The notes: generated from the sequence alone by a model not told the origin. DNA of 41,851 nt from Marivita sp. XM-24bin2 (GCA_003149565.1 QCWH01000009.1:48873-90723), one strand, 5' to 3'; positions 25,231-33,825 are shown, numbered from the stretch's first letter. Translations and numbers: made by a program.

Positions 25231-25629
25231 ATGTTTGGCATCCCCGGTAAACAAGCCGTCACCTTAACCCCCAAAGCCGCCGCACAAGTGCGCAAGCTGA
25301 TGGACGCCAAAGGCCATGCAGGCCTGCGCATTGGCGTGAAAAAGGGCGGCTGCGCGGGTATGGAATATACGATGGATTATGTTGATGACGCGGATCCGCA
25401 CGATGAGGTGGTGGAACAGGACGGCGCCGTGGTGATGATTGCCCCGATGGCGCAGATGTTCCTCTTCGGGACCGAGATCGACTACCAGACCTCGCTGCTG
25501 GAATCCGGCTTTCACTTCAACAATCCCAATGTCGCCGACGCCTGCGGGTGTGGTGAATCGATCAAGTTCAAGGATGTGGAAGAACTGGCCACCGAGCACG
25601 CGAACGGTGCGCCGAACCTCAAGGCGTGA
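25231..25629 (+). CDS. A-type iron-sulfur carrier (SufA/IscA/ErpA family)
   Basis: 132-residue iron-sulfur carrier. I start it at ATG 25231 (MFGIPGKQAVTLTP), with GAGAG upstream; an ATG ten codons earlier (25207) is possible. The three cluster-binding cysteines are C41 (KKGGCAGMEYTM), C105 and C107 (ADACGCGES). The N-terminal VTLTPKAAAQVRKLM matches the family. The C-terminus is about 20 residues longer than a minimal IscA. It probably delivers clusters to apoproteins. The family is secure; which of SufA, IscA or ErpA it should be called is not. Confidence 0.93.
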   Translation: MFGIPGKQAVTLTPKAAAQVRKLMDAKGHAGLRIGVKKGGCAGMEYTMDYVDDADPHDEVVEQDGAVVMIAPMAQMFLFGTEIDYQTSLLESGFHFNNPNVADACGCGESIKFKDVEELATEHANGAPNLKA

Positions 25630-25751
25630 GCAAGACCCGCCTGTAATCCGAAGAGCTCTCTGCCCCTTCACCGCGTTCACTCGCAGGGCGTGTTGAGCAT
25701 GAGGGGCGGAAACCAGAAAGCTTTGCAGCTTCCGCCCATATGCCAGCTGGC

Positions 25752-26030
25752 CTAGTTGTTCGCGGTCAGCGGGTCGATAATCTGCGGCACTTCGGTGATC
25801 TTGCCGACCGGAATCCCCGACAATTCGGAATGCCGCTGAATCTCGTCTTCGCTCTCGGCAAGGTAGATGCAGAACGTCTTGTCTCCAGCGACATACGAAT
25901 GTTGCCACTGAATGCCGGGACCCACGTCGGCCAGCGCTTTATTCGAAGCTCGCGACGCAGCGCAAAGCTCTGTCAAGGAAAACTCGCCGATGCCGGGGAT
26001 GTCGCGTTCTATTACAAATCGCTTCAGCAT
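25752..26030 (-). CDS. DUF4242 domain protein
   Basis: 92-residue protein from ATG 26030, with GGAGG seven bases upstream (the frame is open much further, through a T-rich regulatory region). KRFVIERDIPGIGEFSLTEL, the central IQWQHSYVAGDKTFCIYLAE and the C-terminal GIPVGKITEVPQIIDP match the DUF4242 family, small ferredoxin-fold-like proteins of unknown function. It is divergent from a LysR regulator gene, and the space between them carries repeated TTTCTTT/AAAGAAA elements, so it is the most likely target of that regulator. Confidence 0.85.
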   Translation of the reverse strand: MLKRFVIERDIPGIGEFSLTELCAASRASNKALADVGPGIQWQHSYVAGDKTFCIYLAESEDEIQRHSELSGIPVGKITEVPQIIDPLTANN

Positions 26031-26095
26031 ATCGATACCTCCATGTTGCTGTGTGTCTGAACTGTCGCAGCTTGGGATACGTTTTTCGAACCAAA

Positions 26096-26165
26096 TTTTC
26101 TTTGTCATTTGAAAGAAAAACTTTAGTACTTGCGTAGAATTTTGCACCGGAGAAAGATTTTCTTT
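26096..26165. promoter_or_regulatory. repeated TTTTCTTT/AAAGAAAA elements between DUF4242 and LysR genes
   Basis: TTTTCTTT (26096-26103) faces AAAGAAAA (26112-26119) across eight bases. A second TTTTCTTT (26158-26165) follows AAAGA (26153-26157), making a smaller dyad. The AT-rich stretch contrasts with the surrounding GC-rich genes. Position between divergent genes and dyad symmetry fit LysR-type binding sites. Confidence 0.5.
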
Positions 26166-26176
26166 ACTAAAATCAA

Positions 26177-27103
26177 ATGACAACCCACCTGAAATCTCTT
26201 CAAGCAATCGAAATCGCCATCCGAACGGGCTCTCTCAAAGCCGCCGCAAGCCAGTTGGGCATCACGCCTGCTGCCGTAGGACAAAGAATTCGTGCTCTTG
26301 AGGACTATCTCGGAACCGATCTGTTGGTCCGGGGACGGTCCGGGTTGCATCCAACGCCTGAACTCGCCGTAGCACTCGCTGACTTGCACGCAGCCTTTGA
26401 AGCGCTTGAACAAGTCACTGCGGCGCTCGATTTTCAGCGCGTCAGCGAGATTCACATCGTCGCTGATCCGGATTGGTCCGAATTATGGCTGGCGCCTAGG
26501 TTGCCCGCGTTCCGGGAGGACCACCCAAATATCCTCTTTTGCGTAAATGGCGCCGGGGATGTGCCGATGCGACTGGGTGCGCCGGACATTCGGGTGGAAT
26601 ACGGTGGGCCGGAAAAAGGAGAGCCTCTCTATTCCGATTACCTTGTTCCCGTGTGCAGTCCTGACAACCTTCGCCGGATTGCGGACTACGATACCGAGCA
26701 CGAGATGGAGGGTATGCCACTTCTTCATCTTGAGGAGCACCGAAGCGCAGACGACAGGCCGGGCTTCCGCGACTGGTTCGAAGCCTTTGGAACGCGGCGC
26801 ACCGGAGCCGACCGCGGGCCTTACTATCGGCGTGCAGCGATGGCACTTGAAGCGGTTCGCGAGGATGTCGGTTTCCTCGTATGCGGCATTTCTTTGATCG
26901 AGAGCGATCTGGACGCAGGTTCACTTGTGCTTCCTTATCCGGTCGAGAAAGGGCTGGCGGCTCCGCACCCCTTTCGAATTTGGCAGCGCGAGCAAAGCCG
27001 GCAGCGTCCGCAATTCCGCCGCTTCATCGAGTGGCTGAAAGAGGAAGCTACCGCGACTGAGACAAAGATTGCAGCGCGCAGAAACGGCAAGCCGGTTGCC
27101 TAA
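26177..27103 (+). CDS. LysR-type transcriptional regulator (GcvA-like)
   Basis: 308-residue regulator. The winged HTH is residues 1-60: LKSLQAIEIAIRTGSLKAAA, then SQLGITPAAVGQRIRALEDY and GTDLLVRGRSGLHPTPE. The effector-binding domain follows (VSEIHIVADPDWSELWLAPRL, then SDYLVPVCSPDNLRRI and VGFLVCGISLIESDLDAG), with the general layout of GcvA-type members. It is divergent from the DUF4242 gene and probably controls that gene and itself through the AT-rich repeats between them. The effector is unknown. The start lacks a strong ribosome-binding site. Confidence 0.9.
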   Translation: MTTHLKSLQAIEIAIRTGSLKAAASQLGITPAAVGQRIRALEDYLGTDLLVRGRSGLHPTPELAVALADLHAAFEALEQVTAALDFQRVSEIHIVADPDWSELWLAPRLPAFREDHPNILFCVNGAGDVPMRLGAPDIRVEYGGPEKGEPLYSDYLVPVCSPDNLRRIADYDTEHEMEGMPLLHLEEHRSADDRPGFRDWFEAFGTRRTGADRGPYYRRAAMALEAVREDVGFLVCGISLIESDLDAGSLVLPYPVEKGLAAPHPFRIWQREQSRQRPQFRRFIEWLKEEATATETKIAARRNGKPVA

Positions 27104-27369
27104 CGCATTGGGTCCCACTGCTCTAATCAGTTTCTTTGGCTCCCCGCATTGGCTCAATACGATCGTTTGATCGCATCAATCGACGATCTCATGGCAGCAT
27201 TCTGAGGGTCGCCGGTTTAACCGATGCACCTGAGACAGTGTCGTGACATTAAACTATTTGTATTCGACCGATCGCTTCGCCCCGAATAACAGACACCCTT
27301 CCTCAAGACGATGAAGGTAATTCTGTCTCAAGAAAGCTATCTTCACCGTTTAGAAGCCAGACTCGAAAA

Positions 27370-28281
27370 TCATCCCTTCCCCTGCAAATGCACATAGGTC
27401 TCCGCATAGCGCTTGGACAAATGATCGCCTGCCCGGATTGGTTTGCCGGATCCAAGTGGCGCGACATTGGTCTCGACGTTCGGATTGAAGAACAACGGCA
27501 CCGAAATGCGCTCTTCGATGCCACCTTTGACCCGATGAAGCGTCGCGACAACACGGCCATCCGTCCACATCTCCAGCATTTCACCGAAATTGATGATGAA
27601 CTCGCCCGGAGCAGCCTGCACTGGCAACCAGTCGCTGCGCCCGCGCGGCTGCACTTCCAGCCCCGGCTGGCCATCCGTCGCCAAAAGCGTGAGGCAGCCG
27701 TAATCCGTATGCGCGCCGATGCCGAAATCCTTGTCCCCAGCCCAGTCCGGGCGCGGCGGATAGTAATTGCCGCGCAACAGGGCCATTGGGCAATCAAACT
27801 TGTCCTCAAAGAAATCGGCATCTGCCCCAATCGACATCGCGATCCCGCGCAGAATGCCCCGCGCCACATCAAGCGCATCGCTGTAATAGGCGCGAATGAC
27901 CTGCTCGAACCCAGCTGGCCGGTCCGGCCAATGGTTGGGCGCATAGACCGAAAGCGCCATACGCATGTCCCCGTCCTGCAGGGTATAGCCGCAATCGAAC
28001 ACCTCCTTGTAGTCGGGGTTCGCACTTGGATCGACTTGTTCAGACTTCGGCGCACCCCAACCCCGGTTCGACCCGGTGCGCGCCATGTTCACCTGATCCT
28101 TGATCTCTGTCGGCAACGCAAAAAACGCGCGATAGGCCGCCAGCACGAACCGCATCCGAGCCGACGTGAATTTGGTGTTGTAGACGGTGGCAAACCCCAC
28201 CTCCTCGGCAGCAATCCGCATCTGCGCCAGCGCATCCGCATCACCCGCAGCCAACGCCTGTGCATCCAGTCTTGGGATCAT
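27370..28281 (-). CDS. isopenicillin-N-synthase-family 2-oxoglutarate/Fe(II) dioxygenase
   Basis: 303-residue non-heme iron oxygenase from ATG 28281, which has GGAGG seven bases upstream. A DIOX_N-like start (MIPRLDAQAL, EEVGFATVYN) precedes the jelly-roll core. The iron triad is H191 and D193 (GAHTDYGCLTLL) and H249 (TLHRVKGG). R258 and S260 (ERISVPLFF) form the RxS motif that binds 2-oxoglutarate. A cytoplasmic enzyme; substrate not derivable. It is divergent from tpiA across 126 bp. Related bacterial proteins are mostly uncharacterised. Confidence 0.9.
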   Translation of the reverse strand: MIPRLDAQALAAGDADALAQMRIAAEEVGFATVYNTKFTSARMRFVLAAYRAFFALPTEIKDQVNMARTGSNRGWGAPKSEQVDPSANPDYKEVFDCGYTLQDGDMRMALSVYAPNHWPDRPAGFEQVIRAYYSDALDVARGILRGIAMSIGADADFFEDKFDCPMALLRGNYYPPRPDWAGDKDFGIGAHTDYGCLTLLATDGQPGLEVQPRGRSDWLPVQAAPGEFIINFGEMLEMWTDGRVVATLHRVKGGIEERISVPLFFNPNVETNVAPLGSGKPIRAGDHLSKRYAETYVHLQGKG

Positions 28282-28407
28282 GGCTTGCCCTCCAGCCGTT
28301 TCGGGCGGCCTTGTGCCACCGGACCACTCCCCATGCAACTGCCCTTGACGCCGCGCCGCTGCCCGCGATGATGCGCGCCATCGCATAGACACCAACAGGA
28401 GCCCCCC

Positions 28408-29145
28408 ATGCGCCGCAAACTCGCTGCCGGAAACTGGAAGATGAACGGAACCACCGCCGCGCTGGACGAGCTGGATGCCTTGCAAGATGCCGCAGATGGC
28501 GCGGCTGAAGTCCTGATCTGCCCCCCTGCGACACTGGTCGCTTCCGCCGCAGCGAAATCCGGCAAGATCGCCATCGGCGGACAGGATTGTCACTCTGCCG
28601 CGTCCGGTGCCCATACGGGCGATGTGTCTGCTGCGATGCTCAAGGATGCCGGTGCAGCCTACGTAATTCTTGGCCACTCCGAACGCCGTGCGGATCACGG
28701 CGAATCCGACGCACTGGTCGCCTACAAAACGCAAGCCGCTTGGACAGCCGGACTCACAGCCATCGTTTGTGTTGGCGAAACCCTAGACGAGCGCGAAGGC
28801 GGCAAGACTCTCGACGTGGTGGGCCGCCAACTCGCCGCCTCCCTGCCTGACGATGTGACCGGCGCAAATACCGTCATCGCCTACGAACCCGTCTGGGCTA
28901 TCGGCACCGGGAAGGTGCCCACCACCGGGCAGATCGCAGAGGTGCACAATTTCATGCGCGCCACCCTGATTCAGCGCTTCGGCAACGACACCGCCCAAGC
29001 CATTCGACTGCTCTATGGCGGCAGCGTCAAAGCCTCCAACGCGACCGAGATCTTTGCAGTGGCGGACGTGGACGGCGCGCTGGTTGGCGGTGCCAGCCTC
29101 ACCGCAGCCGATTTCGCGCCTATCGTCACAGCACTGAACGGCTGA
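28408..29145 (+). CDS. tpiA: triosephosphate isomerase
   Basis: Glycolytic TIM-barrel enzyme interconverting dihydroxyacetone phosphate and glyceraldehyde 3-phosphate. 245 residues, normal length. Catalytic residues: K11 in AGNWKMNG, H90 in LGHSERR and E160 in [11 protein letters not shown]; the phosphate-binding loop is [15 protein letters not shown] lies six bases before the ATG. The P450 gene starts 15 bp after its stop codon and may be co-transcribed, though the functions appear unrelated. Confidence 0.98.
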   Translation: MRRKLAAGNWKMNGTTAALDELDALQDAADGAAEVLICPPATLVASAAAKSGKIAIGGQDCHSAASGAHTGDVSAAMLKDAGAAYVILGHSERRADHGESDALVAYKTQAAWTAGLTAIVCVGETLDEREGGKTLDVVGRQLAASLPDDVTGANTVIAYEPVWAIGTGKVPTTGQIAEVHNFMRATLIQRFGNDTAQAIRLLYGGSVKASNATEIFAVADVDGALVGGASLTAADFAPIVTALNG

Positions 29146-29159
29146 CCCACACAATCGGC

Positions 29160-30329
29160 ATGCACCGCTTCAGCCAATCCCCGACCGATCCCCGTTTCGT
29201 CCAGAACCCCTACCCATTCTATGACCGCCTCCGCGCGGTCGGCGATTTGGCGTGGTGGGACGAATACGCCATGCCCTGCGCCACCAGCCACCGCGCGGTG
29301 CACACCATCCTGCGCGACCGCCGGTTCGGCCGCGAAGTCCCACCCGAAATGGCTCCGGATATCCCCGAACACCTCGCCCCGTTCTACGCGGTCGAGGCAC
29401 ATTCGATGCTCGAACTGGAGCCCCCCCGCCACACCCGCCTGCGCGGTCTGGTCCTGCGCGCCTTCACCTCGCGCCGGATCAAGGCGCTGGAACCTGAAAT
29501 AACGAAGCTAACCCACGAGAGAATTGACGCTTTCCCGGCAGACACCGCCTTCGACATCCTCACCGCCTTCTGCCAACCGATCCCGGTGATCGTCATCGCG
29601 CGCCTGCTCGGAGTTCCCGACGACATGGCTCCGCAACTCCTGCGCTGGTCGAACGCAATGGTCGCCATGTACCAGGCCAGCCGCACCCGCGCGACCGAAG
29701 ACGCCGCCGCCCAAGCCGCCGCCGAATTCTCCGACTTCCTGCGCAGCTATATCGACACCCGCCGCCATGATCCCCGCGATGACCTCATCACCCACCTGAT
29801 CGCTGCCGAAGAGGCAGGTAAAAAGCTTTCGACCGATGAGCTGATCACCACCTGCATCCTGCTCCTCAACGCAGGCCACGAGGCAACCGTCCACACACTC
29901 GGCAATGGCATCAAGACCCTGCTCGAAACCGGCACCGACCGGATCGACGACAAAACGGTTGAGGAAATCCTCCGCTATGACCCGCCCCTGCACATGTTCA
30001 CGCGCCATGCCTACGAAGACGTCACCCTCTACGGACATACCTTCCAGCGCGGCGATCAGGTGGCGCTGCTGCTCGCCTCGGCCAATCGCGACCCGGATCG
30101 ATGGCCCGACGCCCATCGCTTCGACCCAACCCGCCCGATGGCGCAGAGCACCAGTTTTGGCGGCGGGCTGCATTTCTGCGTCGGCGCGCCGCTCGCCCGG
30201 TTGGAACTGCAGATTGCCCTGCCGATCCTCTGGGGTCGTTGCCCCAAGCTGCGCATCTCGGAGCCACCCGTCTACGCGGACACATTTCATTTTCACGGGT
30301 TGGAACGTCTGATGGTTCAGACCGCCTGA
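29160..30329 (+). CDS. cytochrome P450
   Basis: 389-residue soluble bacterial P450. The heme loop is SFGGGLHFCVGAPLARLE with the thiolate ligand C340. The K-helix ExxR is EEILRY (269-273). The I-helix motif is AGHEAT (238-243); at the position that is normally threonine after the acidic residue it has alanine, with threonine one place later. Other landmarks: LEPPRHTRLRGLVLRAFT and FDPTRP. Codon choice is very GC-rich. It follows tpiA by 15 bp and ends before a strong hairpin. No ferredoxin partner lies beside it; the ferredoxin-NADP reductase at 35 kb could supply electrons. Substrate unknown. Confidence 0.95.
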   Translation: MHRFSQSPTDPRFVQNPYPFYDRLRAVGDLAWWDEYAMPCATSHRAVHTILRDRRFGREVPPEMAPDIPEHLAPFYAVEAHSMLELEPPRHTRLRGLVLRAFTSRRIKALEPEITKLTHERIDAFPADTAFDILTAFCQPIPVIVIARLLGVPDDMAPQLLRWSNAMVAMYQASRTRATEDAAAQAAAEFSDFLRSYIDTRRHDPRDDLITHLIAAEEAGKKLSTDELITTCILLLNAGHEATVHTLGNGIKTLLETGTDRIDDKTVEEILRYDPPLHMFTRHAYEDVTLYGHTFQRGDQVALLLASANRDPDRWPDAHRFDPTRPMAQSTSFGGGLHFCVGAPLARLELQIALPILWGRCPKLRISEPPVYADTFHFHGLERLMVQTA

Positions 30330-30357
30330 CGCGCGCCAAGTTGCTGCCCGCGTGCAT

Positions 30358-30424
30358 GCATATTTATGAAAAGAAGAAGCAGGGGACAGCGCATCACCCC
30401 TGCTTCTTCTTTTTCCAAATATGC
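30358..30424. terminator. bidirectional terminator between P450 and Lrp genes
   Basis: Perfect 17-bp stem: AAAAGAAGAAGCAGGGG (30369-30385) and its complement (30397-30413) around an 11-base loop. It is followed by T-runs in both directions. It is extended outward by GCATATTT (30358-30365) and AAATATGC (30417-30424) after a 3x3 internal loop. It lies between convergent genes and would end both. Confidence 0.88.
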
Positions 30425-30467
30425 AGACGCGACGCCAAAGCATGCGCACGACAAGGCAAAGGGTCCC

Positions 30468-30923
30468 CTAAAGCGGCAGAGCGGTGGTCGATTTGATCTC
30501 TTCCATCGACAGAAGCGCCGTCACGTTGTGAACCTTCACCTCCGCGATCAGCGCCTGATAGAACGCGTCATAAGCCCGCGCGTTCTTCACACGCACCTTG
30601 AGGATATAGTCGATATCCCCAGCCAGCCGGTGCGCCTCCTGCACTTCAGGCCGGTCTTGCAGCGCCTTCAGAAACGCGCGCTGCCAGGACGCATCGTGCT
30701 CGCTGGTGCGGATCAGGACAAAGAAACACGCCTCGAACCCGAGCGCGTCGGCATCAAGCTGCACCACCTGCGCGCCGATGATCCCAGCCTCCTTCATCTT
30801 GCGAATCCGGTTCCACACGGGCGTCTTCGACGACCCTACCTTGCGGGCAATATCATCAAGCGACTGCGCCGCATCCGTTTGCAACTCGACAAGAATTTTC
30901 CGGTCCGTGTCGTCAATCTTCAT
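30468..30923 (-). CDS. Lrp/AsnC family transcriptional regulator
   Basis: 151-residue regulator from ATG 30923 (the open frame continues upstream across the operon next door, but only this part has the family pattern). HTH: DDTDRKILVELQTDAAQSLD, DDIARKVGSSKTPVWNRIRK. The C-terminal RAM ligand-binding domain covers about 65-151 (GDIDYILKVRVKNARAYD). It is divergent from the siroheme/sulfite-reduction operon and separated by 150 bp holding two matched AGAACA boxes, so it very probably controls that operon and itself. The effector may be a sulfur amino acid, which is inference from context only. Confidence 0.92.
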   Translation of the reverse strand: MKIDDTDRKILVELQTDAAQSLDDIARKVGSSKTPVWNRIRKMKEAGIIGAQVVQLDADALGFEACFFVLIRTSEHDASWQRAFLKALQDRPEVQEAHRLAGDIDYILKVRVKNARAYDAFYQALIAEVKVHNVTALLSMEEIKSTTALPL

Positions 30924-30980
30924 CGCTGTTCTTCTTTCTGCCGGTTTTGAGGACTCCCTGTCCCCGCTGGCCCGCCACAT

Positions 30981-31036
30981 AGAACATATTTCCTTATTTC
31001 CGCAAGCCACTGGAAGAATGCCAGAACAAAATTCTA
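30981..31036. promoter_or_regulatory. paired AGAACA boxes between lrp and the sulfite-reduction operon
   Basis: AGAACATATTTCC (30981-30993) and AGAACAAAATTCT (31023-31035) agree at 10 of 13 positions. The second is a dyad (AGAA/TTCT). They start exactly 42 bp apart, four turns of B-DNA. The second ends 38 bp before the SUMT start. This arrangement fits cooperative binding by an Lrp-type octamer. Confidence 0.55.
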
Positions 31037-31073
31037 TTTTAGAGATAAGAAACGCGGTGAAGAGGACAACCCG

Positions 31074-31850
31074 ATGCCACGCGACCTGCACATGACCACG
31101 CTCCAGCCCATCGCCTTTGTAGGCGCCGGCCCTGGTGATCCCGATCTGCTGACGGTCAAGGCGCTGCGCGCGATGCAAGAGGCCGACGTGGTCATCCATG
31201 ACCGTCTGGTCAGCGCCGAGATCCTCGCTCTTGTCGGTCCGCAGACCCGTCTGCGCAATGCGGGCAAGGAAGGGTTCGGGCCGTCGGTAACACAGAACGA
31301 CATCAATGCGATGATCGTAGATGAAGCCCTGACAGGTGCGCGCGTCGTACGGCTCAAGTCCGGCGATCCCACCGTCTTTGGTCGACTCGACGAAGAACTG
31401 GATGCAGTGATCGACGCGGGTCTCGACTACACCATCATGCCGGGCCTCACCTCCGCCTCCGCTGCTGTGGCCGCCCTTGGCCAGTCGCTCACCAAACGCG
31501 GGCGCAACACCGCTGTGCGTCTGATCACCGGCCATGACATGCAGGGGTACGCCGATCACGACTGGCGCGCGCTGGCCCGCGAAGGAGAGGTCGCCGCAAT
31601 CTACATGGCCAAGAAAGCCGCGCGGTTCATTCAGGGCCGCCTGCTCATGCATGGCGCACCCCCCTCCACCCCGGTCACCATCGTTGAAAACGCAAGCCGG
31701 GCAGACCAGCGCATTGTCAGCGCCACTCTGGCAACCCTTCCCGCCATTTTGGCCGAGGCCGATATCACCGGCCCGGCGCTTCTCATGTACGGTTTGGCCC
31801 CGCGCGATGCGGCCGCCACTGCCCTGCCCCACGTTCAGGAGATGATCTGA
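31074..31850 (+). CDS. uroporphyrinogen-III C-methyltransferase (SUMT)
   Basis: 258-residue SAM-dependent methylase that turns uroporphyrinogen III into precorrin-2, the branch point toward siroheme and cobalamin. Signatures: FVGAGPGDPDLLTVKALRAM, RLKSGDPTVFGR, IMPGLTSASAAVAALG and PVTIVENASR. GAGGA lies six bases before the ATG. It is the first gene of a five-gene operon. No dehydrogenase/chelatase (CysG N-terminal) domain is attached, so that step must be encoded elsewhere. In this position it most likely serves siroheme for the CysI-type reductase two genes downstream. The name cobA or cysG depends on convention. Confidence 0.95.
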   Translation: MPRDLHMTTLQPIAFVGAGPGDPDLLTVKALRAMQEADVVIHDRLVSAEILALVGPQTRLRNAGKEGFGPSVTQNDINAMIVDEALTGARVVRLKSGDPTVFGRLDEELDAVIDAGLDYTIMPGLTSASAAVAALGQSLTKRGRNTAVRLITGHDMQGYADHDWRALAREGEVAAIYMAKKAARFIQGRLLMHGAPPSTPVTIVENASRADQRIVSATLATLPAILAEADITGPALLMYGLAPRDAAATALPHVQEMI

Positions 31851-32152
31851 TGCCTGCGATTTTCACGCCGAAAGTCATCACCGCCAACGCGCTCCTTGAG
31901 GGCGATGTTGTGTATCTCACCCGCAACGACACATGGTCCCGCAACCTCATGGATGCCGATGTGCTGACCGACGAGGCTGACGCGCAAATCCGGCTGATCG
32001 ATGCCAGCGCCCGCACCGACGAGGTGGTCGGCGTCTATCTGGCCGACGTATCTGCCGGCTCCGACGGCCCCAAGCCCACCCATTTCCGCGAAGCGTTCCG
32101 CATGCGCGGCCCGTCCAACTATCCCCACGGCAAACAGTCCGAGGCTCTCTGA
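31850..32152 (+). CDS. DUF2849 protein
   Basis: 100-residue small protein. TPKVITANALLEGDVVYLTR, then the acidic middle and HFREAFRMRGPSNYPHG match the DUF2849 family, which is found next to cysI in alphaproteobacteria. Its start shares one base with the SUMT stop (TGATG), and its stop shares one base with the cysI start in the same way. The tight coupling suggests equal synthesis with the reductase, perhaps as an accessory factor. No function is established. Confidence 0.88.
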   Translation: MPAIFTPKVITANALLEGDVVYLTRNDTWSRNLMDADVLTDEADAQIRLIDASARTDEVVGVYLADVSAGSDGPKPTHFREAFRMRGPSNYPHGKQSEAL

Positions 32153-33825
32153 TGTACCGCTATACCGATTTCGACGCCGCCTTTGTGGCCGAGCGTAACG
32201 CCCAGTTCCGCGCGCAGGTCGAGCGCCGCATTGACGGCTCGCTCACCGAAGACGAGTTCAAGCCGCTGCGCCTGATGAACGGGCTTTACCTGCAGCTTCA
32301 CGCCTACATGCTGCGCGTGGCGATCCCCTATGGCACGCTCAACAGCGCGCAGATGCGGCAACTGGCTTACATCGCCGAGCGGTGGGACAAAGGCTACGGC
32401 CACTTCACCACCCGCCAGAACATCCAGTTCAACTGGCCCACGCTGCGCGACGTGCCGGATATGCTCGACGCGCTGGCCGAGGTGCAGATGCACGCGATCC
32501 AGACGTCGGGCAATACGATCCGCAACGTCACCGCCGATCATTTCGCCGGTGCTGCCGCTGATGAGATTGCCGATCCGCGCCCAGTTGCCGAGCTCATCCG
32601 CCAATGGTCCACCGACCACCCGGAATTCCAGTTCCTGCCGCGCAAGTTCAAGATCGCCGTGACCGGCTCACCCAATGATCGCGCCGTGACCAAGGCACAT
32701 GACATCGGCCTGCGTATGGTGCGCAACGATGCAGGCGAACCGGGCTTCGAGGTGATCGTCGGCGGTGGCCTTGGCCGCACTCCGATGATCGGCAAAGTTG
32801 TTCGTGACTTCCTGCCCGAGGCGGACCTGCTGCCCTATCTCGAAGCGGTGGTCAGCGTCTGGAACCTGCTGGGCCGTCGCGACAACAAGTACAAGAGCCG
32901 CATCAAGATCACCGTGCACGAGCATGGCATCGACGACATCCGGGCACGGGTGGAAGAGCGTTTCGCACTTCTTCGCCCCGCCTTCACCGGGGTGGACCAG
33001 CAGCTTTTTGCGCAGATCAAATCAGACTTTGAACCGCCCGCCTTTAAAGACCGTGACGTGGCACCCTTTGATCAGGCCTATGCGAATGATCCGGTTTTCC
33101 GTTCCTGGGCCGACACCAATCTCAGCGCACACCGCGCACCGGGACACGCGATTGCCCAGATCAGCCTCAAGGCGCATGGCGCAACACCGGGTGACGCAAC
33201 TGCCGACCAGATGCGCATAATGGCCGATCTGGCAGAACGTTATGGCTATGACGAATTGCGCATCAGCCACGAACAGAACGTCGTCCTGCCGCATGTCCAC
33301 AAGGCCGACCTGCCGGCGATCCACGCGGCATTGAAGGCGGCGGGCCTCGCCACCGCCAATATCGGCAAGATCAGCGACATCATCGCCTGCCCCGGCATGG
33401 ATTACTGTGCGCTGGCCACCGCCCGCTCGATCCCGATCGCGCAGGAGATCGCCACTCGCTTCGACCAGCTCAAACTGGAACACGAGGTGGGCGACTTGAA
33501 GATCAAGATCTCGGGTTGCATCAACGCCTGCGGCCACCACCATGTGGGCCATATCGGCATCCTCGGCCTCGACCGCGCGGGAGTGGAGAACTACCAGATC
33601 ACGCTGGGCGGCGATCACACCGAAACCGCCGCCATCGGTCAGCGCACCGGACCCGGCTTTTCGGCGGAAGAGATTGTGCCCGCCATCGAGCGGATCGTGG
33701 ACACGTACCTGTCTGAACGCGACAGCGCCGACGAGGCGTTCATCGACACGTTCCGCCGTGTTGGCATGACCCCGTTCAAGACCGCGCTCTATGGCGAAAG
33801 CGACAAGAAACAGAAGGCTGCGTGA
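32152..33825 (+). CDS. cysI: siroheme [4Fe-4S] sulfite (or nitrite) reductase hemoprotein
   Basis: 557-residue enzyme that reduces sulfite to sulfide with six electrons. Siroheme/[4Fe-4S] ligands are C413 and C419 (CPGMDYC) and C456 and C460 (CINAC). Two ferredoxin-like half-domains precede each siroheme-fold lobe (RQNIQFNW; VVLPHVHKAD). Assimilatory nitrite reductases share these motifs; the neighbouring APS reductase gene favours sulfite. No CysJ flavoprotein is encoded nearby, so a ferredoxin is the likely electron donor. Start and stop both overlap the neighbouring genes by one base (TGATG), so translation is coupled. Confidence 0.93.
   Translation: MYRYTDFDAAFVAERNAQFRAQVERRIDGSLTEDEFKPLRLMNGLYLQLHAYMLRVAIPYGTLNSAQMRQLAYIAERWDKGYGHFTTRQNIQFNWPTLRDVPDMLDALAEVQMHAIQTSGNTIRNVTADHFAGAAADEIADPRPVAELIRQWSTDHPEFQFLPRKFKIAVTGSPNDRAVTKAHDIGLRMVRNDAGEPGFEVIVGGGLGRTPMIGKVVRDFLPEADLLPYLEAVVSVWNLLGRRDNKYKSRIKITVHEHGIDDIRARVEERFALLRPAFTGVDQQLFAQIKSDFEPPAFKDRDVAPFDQAYANDPVFRSWADTNLSAHRAPGHAIAQISLKAHGATPGDATADQMRIMADLAERYGYDELRISHEQNVVLPHVHKADLPAIHAALKAAGLATANIGKISDIIACPGMDYCALATARSIPIAQEIATRFDQLKLEHEVGDLKIKISGCINACGHHHVGHIGILGLDRAGVENYQITLGGDHTETAAIGQRTGPGFSAEEIVPAIERIVDTYLSERDSADEAFIDTFRRVGMTPFKTALYGESDKKQKAA

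Noticed and set aside
27388-28371. Plus-strand frame of 327 codons opposite the dioxygenase gene.
   Set aside because: The minus-strand reading carries the HxD...H and RxS motifs and a ribosome-binding site; the other is a shadow.
29508-30449. Minus-strand frame of 313 codons opposite the P450.
   Set aside because: P450 heme and ExxR motifs are on the plus strand; the frame reflects high GC3.
30924-31832. Upstream extension of the Lrp reading frame to 454 codons.
   Set aside because: The extension runs antisense through SUMT and crosses the regulatory region; only the last 151 codons match Lrp/AsnC.
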